64,000 nucleotides of DNA. Origin: Crossaster papposus (Eukaryota; Echinodermata; Asteroidea; Velatida; Solasteridae). Numbering within the stretch: the stretch's first letter is position 1; the number at the start of each line of letters is the position of its first letter. The notes under the pieces were generated by a model that made no database searches, was not told the origin of the DNA, and saw only the letters and a list, made by a program, of their open reading frames with translations. The position numbers were made by a program, and so were the translations under genes. Positions 35,102-45,850 of this stretch are shown one piece after another. The stretch is taken from positions 1,240,001 through 1,304,000 of the forward strand of contig JBAIAA010000396.1 in the NCBI GenBank assembly GCA_037893245.1, in the 5' to 3' direction.

Positions 35102-35284
35102 CGGGCCCATTCGTGGCAGAACCGTAGTCAAACCGTAGTAGAACCGTAGTAGGATCGGGGAACATGTCACTTTGTTTTTGATTGCCTTCCCGGACCACCC
35201 CGGATCAAACGTAGTTTCATCCGGGGTCATCCGGGGCGATCCGGGGCGATCCGTAGCATATCCGGCTTCAGTGGGACTGGGGCT
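35102..35284 (-). mobile_element. element E in outer W, second part
   Basis: Resumes the split E and ends with GTGGGACTGGGGCT, the inverted partner of the terminus at 31625. The two parts together are about 765 bp, against about 754 bp for the inner E once its small MITE is discounted. Confidence 0.75.
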
Positions 35285-35287
35285 ACT

Positions 35288-35780
35288 AATTTATATGGTG
35301 GCCCTGAGGGATATCAAAAGTCGTGAACATTTTCGCGACAAATTTGCGACTTGTCGTTAATTTATTTGCGACTGGTCGTAAATATTTTTGCAACTAGTCG
35401 CAAATAATTTCACAACTAGTTGTGAAATTATTTGCGACTAGTTGCAAAAATATTTACGACCAGTCGCAAATAAATTAACGACAAGTCGCAAATTTGAGTC
35501 CTAAATTGTTTACGACTTGTTTTTTGAGACTAGTCGTAAATATTTTTTCGCGAATAGTCGTCAATATTTTCAATAGTCGCGAAAAGAATTCGCGACTAGT
35601 AGCGAAAATATTCACTAATAATCACGAATTATACGACTAGTCGCAAAAATATTCACGAACAGTCGCAAAAATATTAACAACCAGTCGCGAATAAATTCAC
35701 GACAAGTCGCGAATAGTTTCACAACTACTCGCAAACAAATTCACGACTTTTATGTCCATCCATGCAGAGCCACCATAAAT
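35288..35780. mobile_element. palindromic CGACTAGTCG MITE in outer W
   Basis: A 493-bp reverse-complement copy of 32921-33458. At the palindrome centre it reads CACAACTAGTTGTG, where the inner copy has an additional ~45 bp made of further CGACTAGTCG words. The ends are AATTTATATGGTGGC and the complement of ATTTATGGTGGC. Confidence 0.8.
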
Positions 35781-36465
35781 GTCCCCTTTTATTTCAGGGA
35801 AAGGTACTTTTTGCAGGTAATTAACTGTTTGCCAAAATGAAGCACGACCTCACTAGATTTGAGGCTAATACTGACGTACTGTACGTTCGATACACTGGAA
35901 TACAAAAAAACGCACCGCGCTGAAGCACCATAACATAGCGATGCTGCAGCGGGCAGACCCGCGGTACGGTACCGGTGGCTGTAGCTAGCTTGCACTGCCA
36001 TGCCCCGGAAGATCGGACACACGTACATGTACAATGCTTTTAAAAGTCTGCACATTTCGCGCAATGCACGTGCATACAGTCACCATCACATACATGTACA
36101 TTGTACATGTACAATGTTGTACATGTACACTGTCTTGTGTACACACACACAGTATCTTATATTTGTGTATAATGAATAATTCATGATGAGGCTCAAACTC
36201 GGTCGCTGATTGGATCCCTCGGAAAAGCGAGGGAGATTCGTCGGAAACTAAGGTTAAAGTTAACAATTGATTGCCAACTAGTGCTAGACCCATTGGGGAA
36301 TCCAAAATCATGTACGTTTGTCAAACGTCGGCTCCAGTGCGAGTATGGATCCAGCTGCATTATGTAAACTACGCATGCGTGAGACACCAACGCACACGAA
36401 GTCGGGATTTGAAAAAGAGACAGCGTTAACGAATCTGCGCGCGTGGGCGCCGAAATAACACAAGG

Positions 36466-36479
36466 GTCTAGGACTAGAC
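36466..36479. repeat. terminal hairpin of outer W (C end)
   Basis: GTCTAG GA CTAGAC: a perfect 6-bp stem located 3 bp inside the right end of the outer transposon. Confidence 0.8.
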
Positions 36480-36482
36480 TAG

Positions 36483-36490
36483 GGGTGGTG
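36483..36490. repeat. target site duplication of outer W, right
   Basis: GGGTGGTG; it retains the coding sense of the integrase (minus-strand frame SHTTP). Its partner is 29782-29789. Confidence 0.7.
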
Positions 36491-36909
36491 TGGCTCCTTT
36501 TAATTCCAGATACTTGGCACAGCTCTCTGATTAGTTGACTTTCAAAATTGCGGCCTTGATCGGCATGGATCCTCACAGGAAACCCATAATGTTGGATGAA
36601 ATTCTTCCATAAGATTTTGGCGACTGTCTCAGCTTTCTGGTCGAGAGATCGAAATGCCTGGGCGTACTTTGTAAAATGGTCAGTGACTACCAGGATGTTT
36701 TCAAAACCACCTTTGGATCTTTCAAGCTTGAGAAAATCGATGCACACCAACTCTAATGGTTCACTAGTGGAGATGTTGACAAGTGGGACCCTTGTTTTCG
36801 TGGGTTGCGTCTTTCTTAGGCAACATCTCTTGCAGCTGAGGCAGTACTGCTTGACGTCAGCAGACATTTTTGGCCAGTAAAACCTGCTCCTCACCATTTC
36901 AAGGGTTCT
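36483..36909 (-). pseudogene. Gypsy integrase, core part with first two catalytic Asp
   Basis: Minus-strand frame. The CxxC half of the HHCC zinc finger (CLSC) is followed by the RNase-H-fold core. CIDFLKL carries the first Asp (codon about 36736-36738) and HADQGRNFES the second (about 36559-36561). The frame runs into the outer W transposon at 36482, between the second Asp and the catalytic Glu. The Glu lies on the far side at about 29,750, at the spacing expected for a D,D-35-E integrase. The HxxxxH half of the finger lies upstream, separated by an in-frame TAA at 36910-36912. Confidence 0.9.
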
Positions 36910-37683
36910 TTAGAACCCGAGGTGACCGATCTCATCATGTAGACCGTACATGGCTGTTGCTCTGTATTGTTCAGGAAGTACTAGTTGGTGAGATGGTTGT
37001 CCATCAGATGCAGTTCTAGTTCGGTAAAGGGTGTCATCTTGCAAACATAGTCGGTCCCACTGTCGGAAATATAGTGTGCAAACACGTGGCTCTCGTTTCC
37101 TCTCATTGTTGTTTAGTCTCTTGTTTTGTTGGACGTAGAATATAACTCTGGATATGACGGAGTCATCACGTTGAGCTATAACAATCTCCTTTCTAGAGAT
37201 TCTTGGTATTTCATCATCGCTTGACTGAAGTTTGAGACCTTGATTTGTCTTTGTACCCTGTCGAGTTGTCATCTGACACTGCACAGTAGTTGGTTCAATG
37301 TAGGGGTTTAAAGTAGCTGGATGGCCGCTGCATACGCCGTAAAGATCTTCTGGCTCGATGGTAATAGCCTCGTTCTGGAATGACGTGCAGGTTCTGGTTG
37401 TCTCGGGATGTGGGAGTCTGGACAAGGCATCTGCAGCAGTGTTGTTCTTCCCTGGTTTGTACTTGATGGGGAAGTTAAATTGTGAGAGTGATGCAACCCA
37501 CCTTTGCCCTGTGGCATCTAATTTTGCAGAAGTGGTGACGTAGACTAAAGGGTTGTTGTCTGTGAAGACGGTGAAGTTATTACCGATGAGGTATTCTCTG
37601 AATTTGTCAGTGACGGCCCATTTTAATGCTAAGAATTCCAACTTGTGTGCTGGATATCTTGATTCGGCTGGGTTCAGGCTTCT
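36910..37683 (-). pseudogene. Gypsy RNase H (3' part), linker and start of the integrase zinc finger
   Basis: Resumes RNase H at SLNPAESRYPAHKLEFLAL, which holds the conserved Glu, and continues through FTDNNPLVY with a catalytic Asp and ALSRLPHP at the domain end. A linker of about 130 residues follows, then LHDEIGHLGF, the His-His half of the integrase finger, ending at TAA 36910-36912. The segment between the first RNase H Asp (TDASGTG) and SLNPAE is missing about 20-25 residues and the frame is shifted, so the domain is broken. Confidence 0.88.
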
Positions 37684-38701
37684 ACCCTGTTCCTGATGCG
37701 TCTGTTTGCAAGATGAAAGGGAGAAAGTAGTCAGCATATGCCAAGATGGAAGATGTCGTCATTTGATACTTGAGGGTGTCCATTGCCTTCTGACACTCTT
37801 CGGTCCAAACAAAAGGAGGTGGAGATATGTGTCTCTTGCTGCCCCTCTTCTTGCGTCTCGGGTCTCCTGAGGTGAGTTTGAATAGGGGTGCAACGATGTC
37901 TGAATACCCTTTGATGAAACGGCGATGATAGCCCGTAAAACCCAGAAATCGCTGCAATTCCTTCCTGTTGGTAGGGACAGGCCAGTCAGTCACCTTCGAC
38001 GTCTTTTCTGGATCTGTTGAGACACCTTGAGACGACACTATGTGCCCTAAGTATTTCACTTCTGTCTTCAATAGGTCACATTTGGAGGGCTTCAGCTTGA
38101 GGCCATGATGACGTAGGCAGGAAAAAACCTTACCAAGGCGCTTAATGTGTTCGTCAAATGTGTCAGAGAAGACGATTATATCATCAAGGTACAGCAGGAC
38201 TGCAGAGTAATTGAGATCTCCTAAGCAGGTCATCATCAGTCGCTGGAAGGTGGCTGGAGCATTTTGTAAACCAAAGGGCATTATGTTGCATTCAAACAAA
38301 CCCATCGGAGTCGTAAATGCTGTCTTTGGCTTATCTTTCTCTTCTACCTCCACTTGCCATGATCCAGATGTTAGGTCCAGCGTACTGAAGAGAGATGCCT
38401 TACCAAGAGCGTCTAAGGCTTCTTCAATACGCGGTAGAGGGTAGGCATCACGCACTGTCTTAGTATTAAGCTTTCTGTAGTCCACGCAGATTCGAAGTGA
38501 ACCATCTTTTTTGTATACGATAACCATGGGAGATGCATAAGGACTATTGCTACGCCGAATCGCTTCTGCATCCACCATTCCCTTCAGATGGTCTTTGACA
38601 GCTTGGTATTGTGAAGGCGGTATACGTCTATACGGGATCCGGAAAGGTTGGTTGTCGATCAATGGAATATGATGCTTGATGGTGGTTGTGCCGTGTGGCC
38701 T
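37682..38701 (-). pseudogene. Gypsy reverse transcriptase with start of RNase H
   Basis: One open minus-strand frame of about 340 codons. The start of the RT domain is PFRIPYRRIPPSQYQ. The catalytic motifs are present: LFSTLDL (first Asp), MPFGLQNAPATFQ and YLDD at 38180-38191, followed by the thumb-connection words LGHIVS and RFLGFTGYHRRFIKGY. The frame ends at TDASGTG, the first RNase H catalytic motif, with a stop at 37682-37684 caused by a frameshifting deletion. The RT itself looks complete. It belongs to a polyprotein, so no own start codon is expected. The protease that should precede it is absent. Confidence 0.93.
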
Positions 38702-38709
38702 GGGAGTTT

Positions 38710-39927
38710 ACCGGCCCAGACCAGCACCCTCTCGCGATGTGACCTTCTTGGCCACATTTGTGGCAGGTATAGACCCGCTGGCTGTCTTGTGGCTGTCTCC
38801 GAACTCTTGGTGGGTTCACTGATAGTTGCTCAAGCTTTTGAGAAAGCTGCTTCACTGTTGCTACAAGATCTTGCAGGACATCGTGGTCAGTCTTCTGTTG
38901 AGTATGGTGCTCGTCAAGAGGTTGGCTGGTTTGTCTGGCTATCTTAGGTGAAAGTTGCTGTTGTGGTCTAGCTTGAACAGGTTGTTTGGGCTCGGTGTTG
39001 GCATTTGGCTTCGAAGTAGAACACATTTTCTTTTTCTCTTTCAAGTTGTCGCAACTCCACTTGAAGTTCATGAAAGTCCATGTCCCGTGGTCTATGGGCA
39101 AGTCTCTGGGTCACTCTTTCGTCTTTAACACCTCTCATGAATTGTTGGGCGAGCATGCTGTTTCGCTGATGCAGTTGGCGTTTGCCCATCCTTTCTTCGA
39201 CATATTTCAGGGTAGCCTCCAACTCCAAAGCATAGATGCTAGATGACTCATTATGAAGTCTTTCCCGTTGGTAAAAATCAGAAAGAGGGTCGCCCACTGT
39301 ATAAAGTTCTCCAAACAGTGACCGTTACTCATCAAAAGCAAAGTCAGCTGTTTGTCGCCCTGGGGGCAAATTCAGGACCAGTTTACGTGCAGCTCCTCCA
39401 AGATATCGCACAATGGTTGAAAATTGCATCGCTGGTGGTATTGCTGTGGTGTCAAGCAAGTACCTGGTGTCTCTAATCCAGTCATCGATGGATACATTGG
39501 AGCCCTCTCCTCCGGAGAAGACGGAAATATTCTTCACTTGGTAGGACGGCATGAGATTTAGTCGAGGCAGAGAAGAAGACAGACTTATAGGTGTAGTTCC
39601 CATTTGACGAAGAGGTGCAGCTCCAGTTTGACGAATAGGTGTGGCACCACGGTGGTTATAAGGGGTGGAGCGGTGGTGTGACTGTTGCTCTGGTGGCTGA
39701 TGGTATGTCACATTTCTGGACAGTCTCTGTTCCAAATTCCATATCTCCGAAAGGATCTCTTTTTCCAGAGAGGTTGTATCGGGTAGCCTGCTTGAAGATG
39801 TTTTCAGTGGTGTTTGTGTTCGACGTTCTTCATGCGGAAGAGACCTCTGTGGTGTAAGTGTTGGTGGATGTGTGGTTCTGGCAGGACGTTCATGTGTAGA
39901 TGGTAGTTTTCTTCTAACACTGTCCAT
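38710..39927 (-). pseudogene. Gypsy gag with CCHC zinc knuckle
   Basis: Likely ATG at 39927 (MDSVRRKL). The capsid-like region holds ISVFSGGEGSNVSIDDWI and FYQRERLHNESS, and the carboxy part has a CX2CX4HX4C knuckle (CHKCGQEGHIARGC, 38724-38765), the nucleic-acid-binding motif of gag nucleocapsid. Total length to the knuckle is about 400 codons. An in-frame TAA at 39325-39327 and a frameshift near 39,025 in an A-rich stretch inactivate it. About 10-20 bp after the knuckle the sequence jumps to the RT region, so the protease and its DTG/DSG motif are missing. Confidence 0.87.
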
Positions 39928-40861
39928 GACGAAAGATGAAGTAGACTCCACAGAGTGGACGGGGTAAAGAAATAATTGGGAACGGGAAGCAGGCTAGATA
40001 AAGCGGCAATCTGGTGGAGGGAGGTTTCACCCACAATAACACAGTAACAAAGTATCAACAGATGCAACTCATGCAACAAAAAAAGTAAGGATCAATCAAT
40101 CAAATAATTGAAAATGCTCCCAATAAATGCAAGCAAGTATTATAAACCAATATCGTGCAATATCGTGCAATATCATGCAATATCATGCAATGCAAAACTA
40201 TAACAAGGCTTCAATGCAAGCAACAATTTAAACAAAATCAATTAATTGGCAGCAATGACAAACCAAAAATGCACTGTAGCAGTGTTAGCGTATAATAATA
40301 GGTTAAACAGAATAGCAGTGAATGGAATTGTAATGAATTGTAATTGGTTTCAGCGGTGAGTGTTGAAGCTGGTACTATGGAACTTACTGCGTTCTTGAGA
40401 AACGTCTTGCCTTGGATATTGTTTTGTCCTGGATCTTGCTTTGTCTTGGATGCGTAGCTCCCTTTGGTGTGATATGAAGCGTTTCAAGGCGTGTGTGTTC
40501 CAGGGAGTGAGAAGGCGAAAGGACTATTCTTCAACGGTCGTTAAGTCTCATCCACACGGTGATCTGTGTTTCGGTAATTAAAGTTCCAGCAAGCTGAAAC
40601 ACAATTGATGACTCGACCGACAAAACAGAACACCGGAAACAATATGGTACCTGTAGTCCATGGGTACCGTACCTCGCCAACAGTTCAGCGGTGGTAGACT
40701 GGCACGCCTCGAGCGTACAAGGGAACCTCTGGTAGATCAACAGCGAGATACTGCACTCGGCACTGTGGCTAGCAGGGTTTGCGGACCAATCGCTTCTGGG
40801 TTTCGGCACCGGTACAGGTAAAAATGTTGACGAAATCGACAGGCGTAGAACATCCCCGTAA
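39928..40861 (-). other. Gypsy 5' leader between primer binding site and gag
   Basis: About 930 bp, unusually long for a leader, with many short frames and no recognisable domain. It holds a small tandem repeat at 40151-40190. The part next to the primer binding site is GC-richer than the rest. I see no promoter or splice signal I would defend. Confidence 0.6.
40151..40190. repeat. 10-bp tandem repeat, 4 units
   Basis: TATCGTGCAA occurs twice, then TATCATGCAA twice, in perfect register, within the Gypsy leader. Confidence 0.9.
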
Positions 40862-40877
40862 GCGGAACTTCCACCAA
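40862..40877 (-). promoter_or_regulatory. primer binding site
   Basis: On the minus strand TTGGTGGAAGTTCCGC follows directly after the GTCACA end of the 5' LTR. After a one-base spacer it starts TGG, the complement of a tRNA CCA end. The tRNA identity was not determined. Confidence 0.7.
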
Positions 40878-41017
40878 TGTGACCCTTGTTTGTTTATCGG
40901 GCCAAGAAGGAAATGGGGATTTTGCCTGACTTGCCTTTTGGAATGTGGTTTATTGTCTGTAAAATGGCGAAGAGAGAAAATAGAACATGTTGTTACGTCT
41001 TCAGCCATGAACAGAAT
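40878..41017 (-). repeat. 5' LTR remnant (3' portion of the LTR)
   Basis: 140 bp on the minus strand, ending CAAGGGTCACA immediately before the primer binding site and containing AATAAA after TTTTACAG. It shares only 40957-41017 (61 bp) with the 3' LTR remnant; upstream of that the sequence becomes unassigned flank. The first ~150 bp of the LTR, including TGTGAC, is missing here. Confidence 0.85.
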
Positions 41018-41148
41018 TATTTAAATCGAAAATGTACAAACAATAAATAAAACAGATAAACGCCAGATAAATTAAGAATCTCAAAATGACAACTGGCAAA
41101 TCTACACGATTGTATTTACAACTAATGGAAGAATTTTCAAAGGAAAGG
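41018..41148. other. unassigned AT-rich flank, right end of the island
   Basis: 131 bp between the 5' LTR remnant and the satellite, starting TATTTAAATCG and ending AAAGGAAAGG. It is unlike the LTR and the satellite. No gene or repeat is visible. Confidence 0.5.
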
Positions 41149-42060
41149 ACACTGGCAGCATAGGCGTCAGGACACTGGCGGCATAGGCATATGCGGCAAT
41201 ACACGTGTACATACATACACATAAGAAAACATGGCTGCGAATGAGGATAATTTTCTGAACTTATATCTGAGCTGCGAACCTCAACGTTGTTCGAGAATGA
41301 AGAGACAATAACCAGCTCGACATCTGAGCCAAAATATTGCCAAATTTCTCACTGGAAAAAAACCCAAAGTGTGAGACTCATGCGTCAGGACACTGGCGGC
41401 ATAGGCCTATGCGGTAATACATGTGTATTCATTCAACGAGAATGAATAGACCTCACCAGCTCAACAACTAAGCCAAAATATTGCCAAATTGTTCACTGGA
41501 ATGAACCCAAACTGTGAGACTCATGCGTGAGGACTCTGGCGGCGGCATAGGCCTGTGCGACAATACACGTGTACATACATAAAAAGAAAACATGTCGACA
41601 ATTTTGTCGACTTATATCTGAGCTGCGAACCTCAACGTTGTTCGAGAATGAAGAGACATTCACCACCTCAACATCTGAGCTAACACATCGCCAAAATTCT
41701 CACCGGAAGAGACAAAAACTTTGAGACTCATGCGTCAGGACACTGGCGGCATAGGCCTATGAGGCAATACACGTATACATACATACACATAAGAAAACAT
41801 GGCTGCGAATGAGGATAATTTTCTCGACTTATATTTGAGATGCGAGCCTCAACGTTGTTTGAGAATGAAGGGACACTCACCAGCTCGACATCTGAGCCAA
41901 AATATTGCCAAATGTCTCACTGGAACAAACCTAAACTGAGAGACTCATGCGTTAGGACACTGGCGGCATATGCCTGTGTGGCACTACACGTGTACATACA
42001 AACACATCGGAAAACATGGCTGCCAATGAGGATAATGTTCTCGACATATATCTGAGCTGC
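41149..42060 (+). repeat. diverged edge of the right satellite block
   Basis: Irregular monomers next to the island. A ~22-bp tandem duplication of GACACTGGCGGCATAGGC lies at about 41,148-41,185. A monomer with ~100 bp missing (GTGTATTCATTCAACGAG) is at about 41,425. Another reads AACATGTCGACAATTTTGTC at about 41,589. Many substitutions separate these from the homogeneous monomers after 42,060. Confidence 0.75.
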
Positions 42061-42168
42061 GAGCCTCAACGTTGTTCGAGAATGAAGAGACACTTACCAG
42101 CTCGACATCCGAGCCAACATATTGCCAAATTTCTCACTGAAAAAAACACCAAACTGTGAGACTCATGC

Positions 42169-45100
42169 TTCTGGACACTGGTGACATGATAATGTTCTCA
42201 ACATGTATCTGAGCTGCGAACCTCAACGTTGTTCGAGAATGAAGAGACACTCACCAGCTCGACATCCGAGCCTAAATATTACCAAATTTCTCACTGGAAA
42301 AACCCCAAACTGAGAGACTCATGCGTCAGGACACTGGCGGCATATGCCTATGTGGCAATACACGTGTACATACAAACACATCAGAAAACATGGCTGCGAA
42401 TGAGGATATTTTTCTCGACATATATCTGAGCTGCGAGCCTCAACGTTGTTCGAGATTATAGAGACACTCACCAGCTCGACATCCGAGCCAAAATATTGCC
42501 AAATTTCTCACTGAAAAAAAACCAAACTGAGAGACTCATGCGTCAGAATACTGGCGGCATAGGCCTATGTGGCAATACACGTGTACATACATACACATCA
42601 GAAAACATGGCTGCGAATGAGGATAATGTTTTCGACATATATCTGAGCTGCAAACCTCAACGTTGTTCGAGAATGAAGAGACACTCACCAGCTCGACATC
42701 TGAGCCAAAATATTGCCAAATTTCTCACTGGAACAAACCTAAACTGAGAGACTCATGCGTCAGGACACTGGCGGCATATGCCTATGTGGCACTACACGTG
42801 TACATGAAAACATGGCTGCGAATGAGGATATTTTTTCGACATATATCTGAGCTGCGAGCCTCAACGTTGTTCGAGAATGAAGAGACACTCACAAGCTCGA
42901 CATCCGAGCCAAAATATTGCCAAATTTCTCACTGGAAAAAAACCAAACTGAGAGACTCATGCGTCAGGATACTGATGGCATAGGCCTATGTGGCAATACA
43001 CGTGTACATACATACACATCAGAAAACATGACTGCGAATGAGGATAATGTTCTCGACATATATCTGAGCTGCGAACCTCAACGTTGTTCGAGAATGAAGA
43101 GACACTCACCAGCTCGACATCTGAGCCAAAATATTGCCAAATTTCTCACTGGAAAAACAAACAAACTGTGAGACTCATGCTTCTGGACACTGGTGACATG
43201 ATAATGTTCTCGACATGTATCTGAGCTGCGAACCTCAACGTTGTTCGAGAATAAAGAGACACTCATCAGCTCGACATCTGAGCCAAAATATTACCAAATT
43301 TTTCACTGAATAAAACCCAAACTGAGAGACTCATGCGTCAGGATACTGGTGGCATAGTCCTATGTGGCAATACACGTGTACATACATACACATCAGAAAA
43401 CATGGCTGCGAATGAGGATAATGTTCTCGACATATATCTGAGCTGCGAACCTCAACGTTGTTCGAGAATGAAGAGACACTCACCAGCTCGACATCTGAGC
43501 CAAAATATTGCCAAATTTCTCACTGGAACAAACCTAAACTGAGAGACTCATGCGTCAGGACACTGGCGGCATATGCCTATGTGGCACTACACGTGTACAT
43601 GCAAATACATCAGAAAACATGGCTGCGAATGAGGATATTTTTCTCGACATATATCTGAGCTGCGAGCCTCAACGTTGTTCGAGAATGAAGAGACACTCAC
43701 AAGCTCGACATCCGAGCCAAAATATTGCCAAATTTCTCACTGGAAAAAAAACCAAACTGTGAGACTCATGATTCTGGACACTGGTGACATGATAATGTTC
43801 TCGACATGTATCTGAGCTGCGAACCTCAACGTTGTTCGAGAATGAAGAGACACTCACCAGCTCGACATCCGAGCCAAAATATTGCCAAATTTCTCACTGG
43901 AACAAACCTAAACTGAGAGACTCATGCGTCAGGACACTGGCGGCATATGCCTATGTGGCACTACACGTGTACATGCAAACACATCAGAAAACATGGCTGC
44001 GAATGAGGGTATTTTTCTCGACATATATCTGAGCTGCGAGCCTCAACGTTGTTCGAGAATGAAGAAACACTCACCAGCTCGACATCCGAGCCAAAATATT
44101 GCCCGATTTCTCACTGGAAAAACAAACAAACTGAGAAGCTCATGCGTCAGTATACTGGCGGCATAGGCCTATGTGGCAATACACGTGTACACACATACAC
44201 ATCAGAAAACATGGCTGCGAATGAGGATAATGTTCTCGACATATATCTGAGCTGCGAACCTCAACATGTTCGAGAATGAAGAGACACACCCACCAGCTCG
44301 ACATCTGAGCTAACATATCGCCAAAATTCTCACCGGAATAGACCAAAACTTTAAGACACATGCGTCAGGACACTGGCGGCATAGTCCTATGCGGCAATAC
44401 ACGTGTACACGCATAAACATAAGAAAACATGGCTGCGAATGAGGATAATTTTATGAACTTATATCTGAGCTGCGAACCTCAACGTTGTTCGAGAATGAAG
44501 AGACACTCACCAGCTCGACATCTGAGCCAAAATATTGCCAAATTTCTCACTGGAAAAAAAACCAAACTGTGAGACTCATGCTTCTGGACACTGGTGACAT
44601 GATAATGTTCTCGACATGTATCTGAGCTGCGAACCTCAATGTTGTTCGATAATAAAGAGACACTCATCAGCTCGACATCTGAGCCAAAATATTGCCAAAT
44701 TTCTCACTGGAACAAACCTAAACTGAGAGACTCATGCGTCAGGACACTGGCGGCATATGCCTATGTGGCACTACACGTGTACATACAAACACATCAGAAA
44801 ACATGGCTGCGAATGAGGATATTTTTCTCGACATATATCTGAGCTGCAAGCCTCAACGTTGTTCGAGATTATAGAGACACTCACCAGCTCGACATCCGAG
44901 CCAAAATATTGCCAAATTTCTCACTGGAACAAACCTAAACTGAGAGACTCATGCGTCAGTATACTGGCGGCATAGGCCTATGTGGCAATACACGTGTACA
45001 TACATACACATCAGAAAACATGGCTGCGAATGAGGATAATGTTCACCACATATATCTGAGCTGCGAACCTCAACGTTGTTCGAGAATTAAAAGACATTCA

Positions 45101-45850
45101 CCACCTCCATATCTGAGCTAACACATCGCCAAAATTCTCACCGGAAGAGACCAACACTTTGAGACTCATGCGTCAGTATACTGGCGGCATAGGCCTATGT
45201 GGCACTACACGTGTACATACATACACATAAGAAAACATGGCTGCGAATGAGGATAATGTTCTCGACATATATCTGAGCTGCGAACCTCAACGTTGTTCGA
45301 GAATGAAGAGACATTCACCACCTCCACATCTGAGCTAACATATCGCCAAAATTCTCACCGGAAGAGACCAACACTTTAAGACACATGCGTCAGGACACTG
45401 GCGGCATAGGCCTATGCGGCAATACACGTGTACACGCATAAACATAAGAAAACATGGCTGCGAATGAGGATAATTTTATGAACTTATATCTGAGCTGCGA
45501 ACCTCAACGTTGTTCGAGAATGAAGAGACACTCACCAGCTCGACATCCGAGCCAAAATATTACCAAATTTCTCACTGAAAAAAAACCAAACTGAGAGACT
45601 CATGCGTCAGGATACTGGCGGCATAGGCCTATGTGGCAATACACGTGTACATACATACACATCAGAAAACATGGCTGCGAATGAGGATAATGTTCTCGAC
45701 ATATATCTGAGCTGCGAACCTCAACGTTGTTCGAGAATGAAGAGACACTCACCAGCTCGACATCTGAGCCAAAATATTGCCAAATTTTTCACTGGAAAAC
45801 AAACCAAACTGTGAGACTCATGCTTCTGGACACTGGTGACATGATAATGT
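42169..45850 (+). repeat. cluster of five shortened (157-bp) monomers
   Basis: Shortened monomers carry the junction GGACACTGGTGACATGATAATG at about 42169, 43181, 43772, 44582 and 45824. The junction removes about 60 bp of the usual monomer, including the GCATAGGCCTATG and TACACGTGTA dyads. The spacing 43458 to 43832 (374 = 217 + 157) shows a full-plus-short dimer. Confidence 0.85.

Larger units (their letters stand above)
29790..36482 (-). mobile_element. W transposon, outer copy (non-autonomous, 8-bp target duplication), split by an inner W
   Basis: Left end TAGTCTTGGTTCCAAGAC at 29790 and right end GTCTAGGACTAGACTAG at 36482. Flanks are GTGTGATG (29782-29789) and GGGTGGTG (36483-36490), an 8-bp target duplication with two mismatches; the right copy keeps the integrase codons. 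The span is 6,693 bp, but 32207-35093 is a second W in the opposite orientation together with its own target duplication, leaving about 3.8 kb for this copy. In W orientation (minus strand) the order is the 36482 end, unique C segment, palindromic MITE, element E (split), unique A segment, and the 29790 end. No transposase is recognisable. Eight-bp duplications occur in hAT, P, Merlin and Zisupton-like elements; the termini do not let me choose. Confidence 0.85.
27852..41017 (-). mobile_element. Ty3/Gypsy LTR retrotransposon, decayed, interrupted by nested transposons
   Basis: On the minus strand the order is 5' LTR remnant (40878-41017), primer binding site, leader, gag with a CCHC knuckle, RT, RNase H, integrase, C-terminal tail, polypurine tract and 3' LTR remnant (27852-28062). 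RT-RNaseH-integrase is the Ty3/Gypsy order. LTR edges show TGTGAC at the start and GTCACA at the end. The element is dead: in-frame stops at 39325-39327 (gag) and 36910-36912 (integrase), frameshifts near 39,025, 37,684 and 29,320, loss of protease, and a 6.7-kb insertion in the integrase core. Without the insertion it would be about 6.5 kb. Both LTRs are partial and overlap by only 61 bp, which is unusual. Confidence 0.93.

Noticed and set aside
29790-36482. A single giant palindrome, foldback element or assembly chimera
   Set aside because: The block order is not a simple palindrome. Two 8-bp target duplications fall exactly at the predicted nested-insertion points, and paired arms differ in length and by insertions, which an assembly fold-back would not produce.
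40769-41008. A small gene starting MAEDVTTCSIF
   Set aside because: The frame lies within the 5' LTR remnant and leader. Its first part is the 61 bp shared with the other LTR, where the frame continues differently.
27661-41148. Standard 4-6 bp target site duplication around the Gypsy element
   Set aside because: Sequences outside the LTR remnants at 27,851 and 41,018 do not match, and both LTRs are truncated, so no ordinary integration footprint can be claimed.
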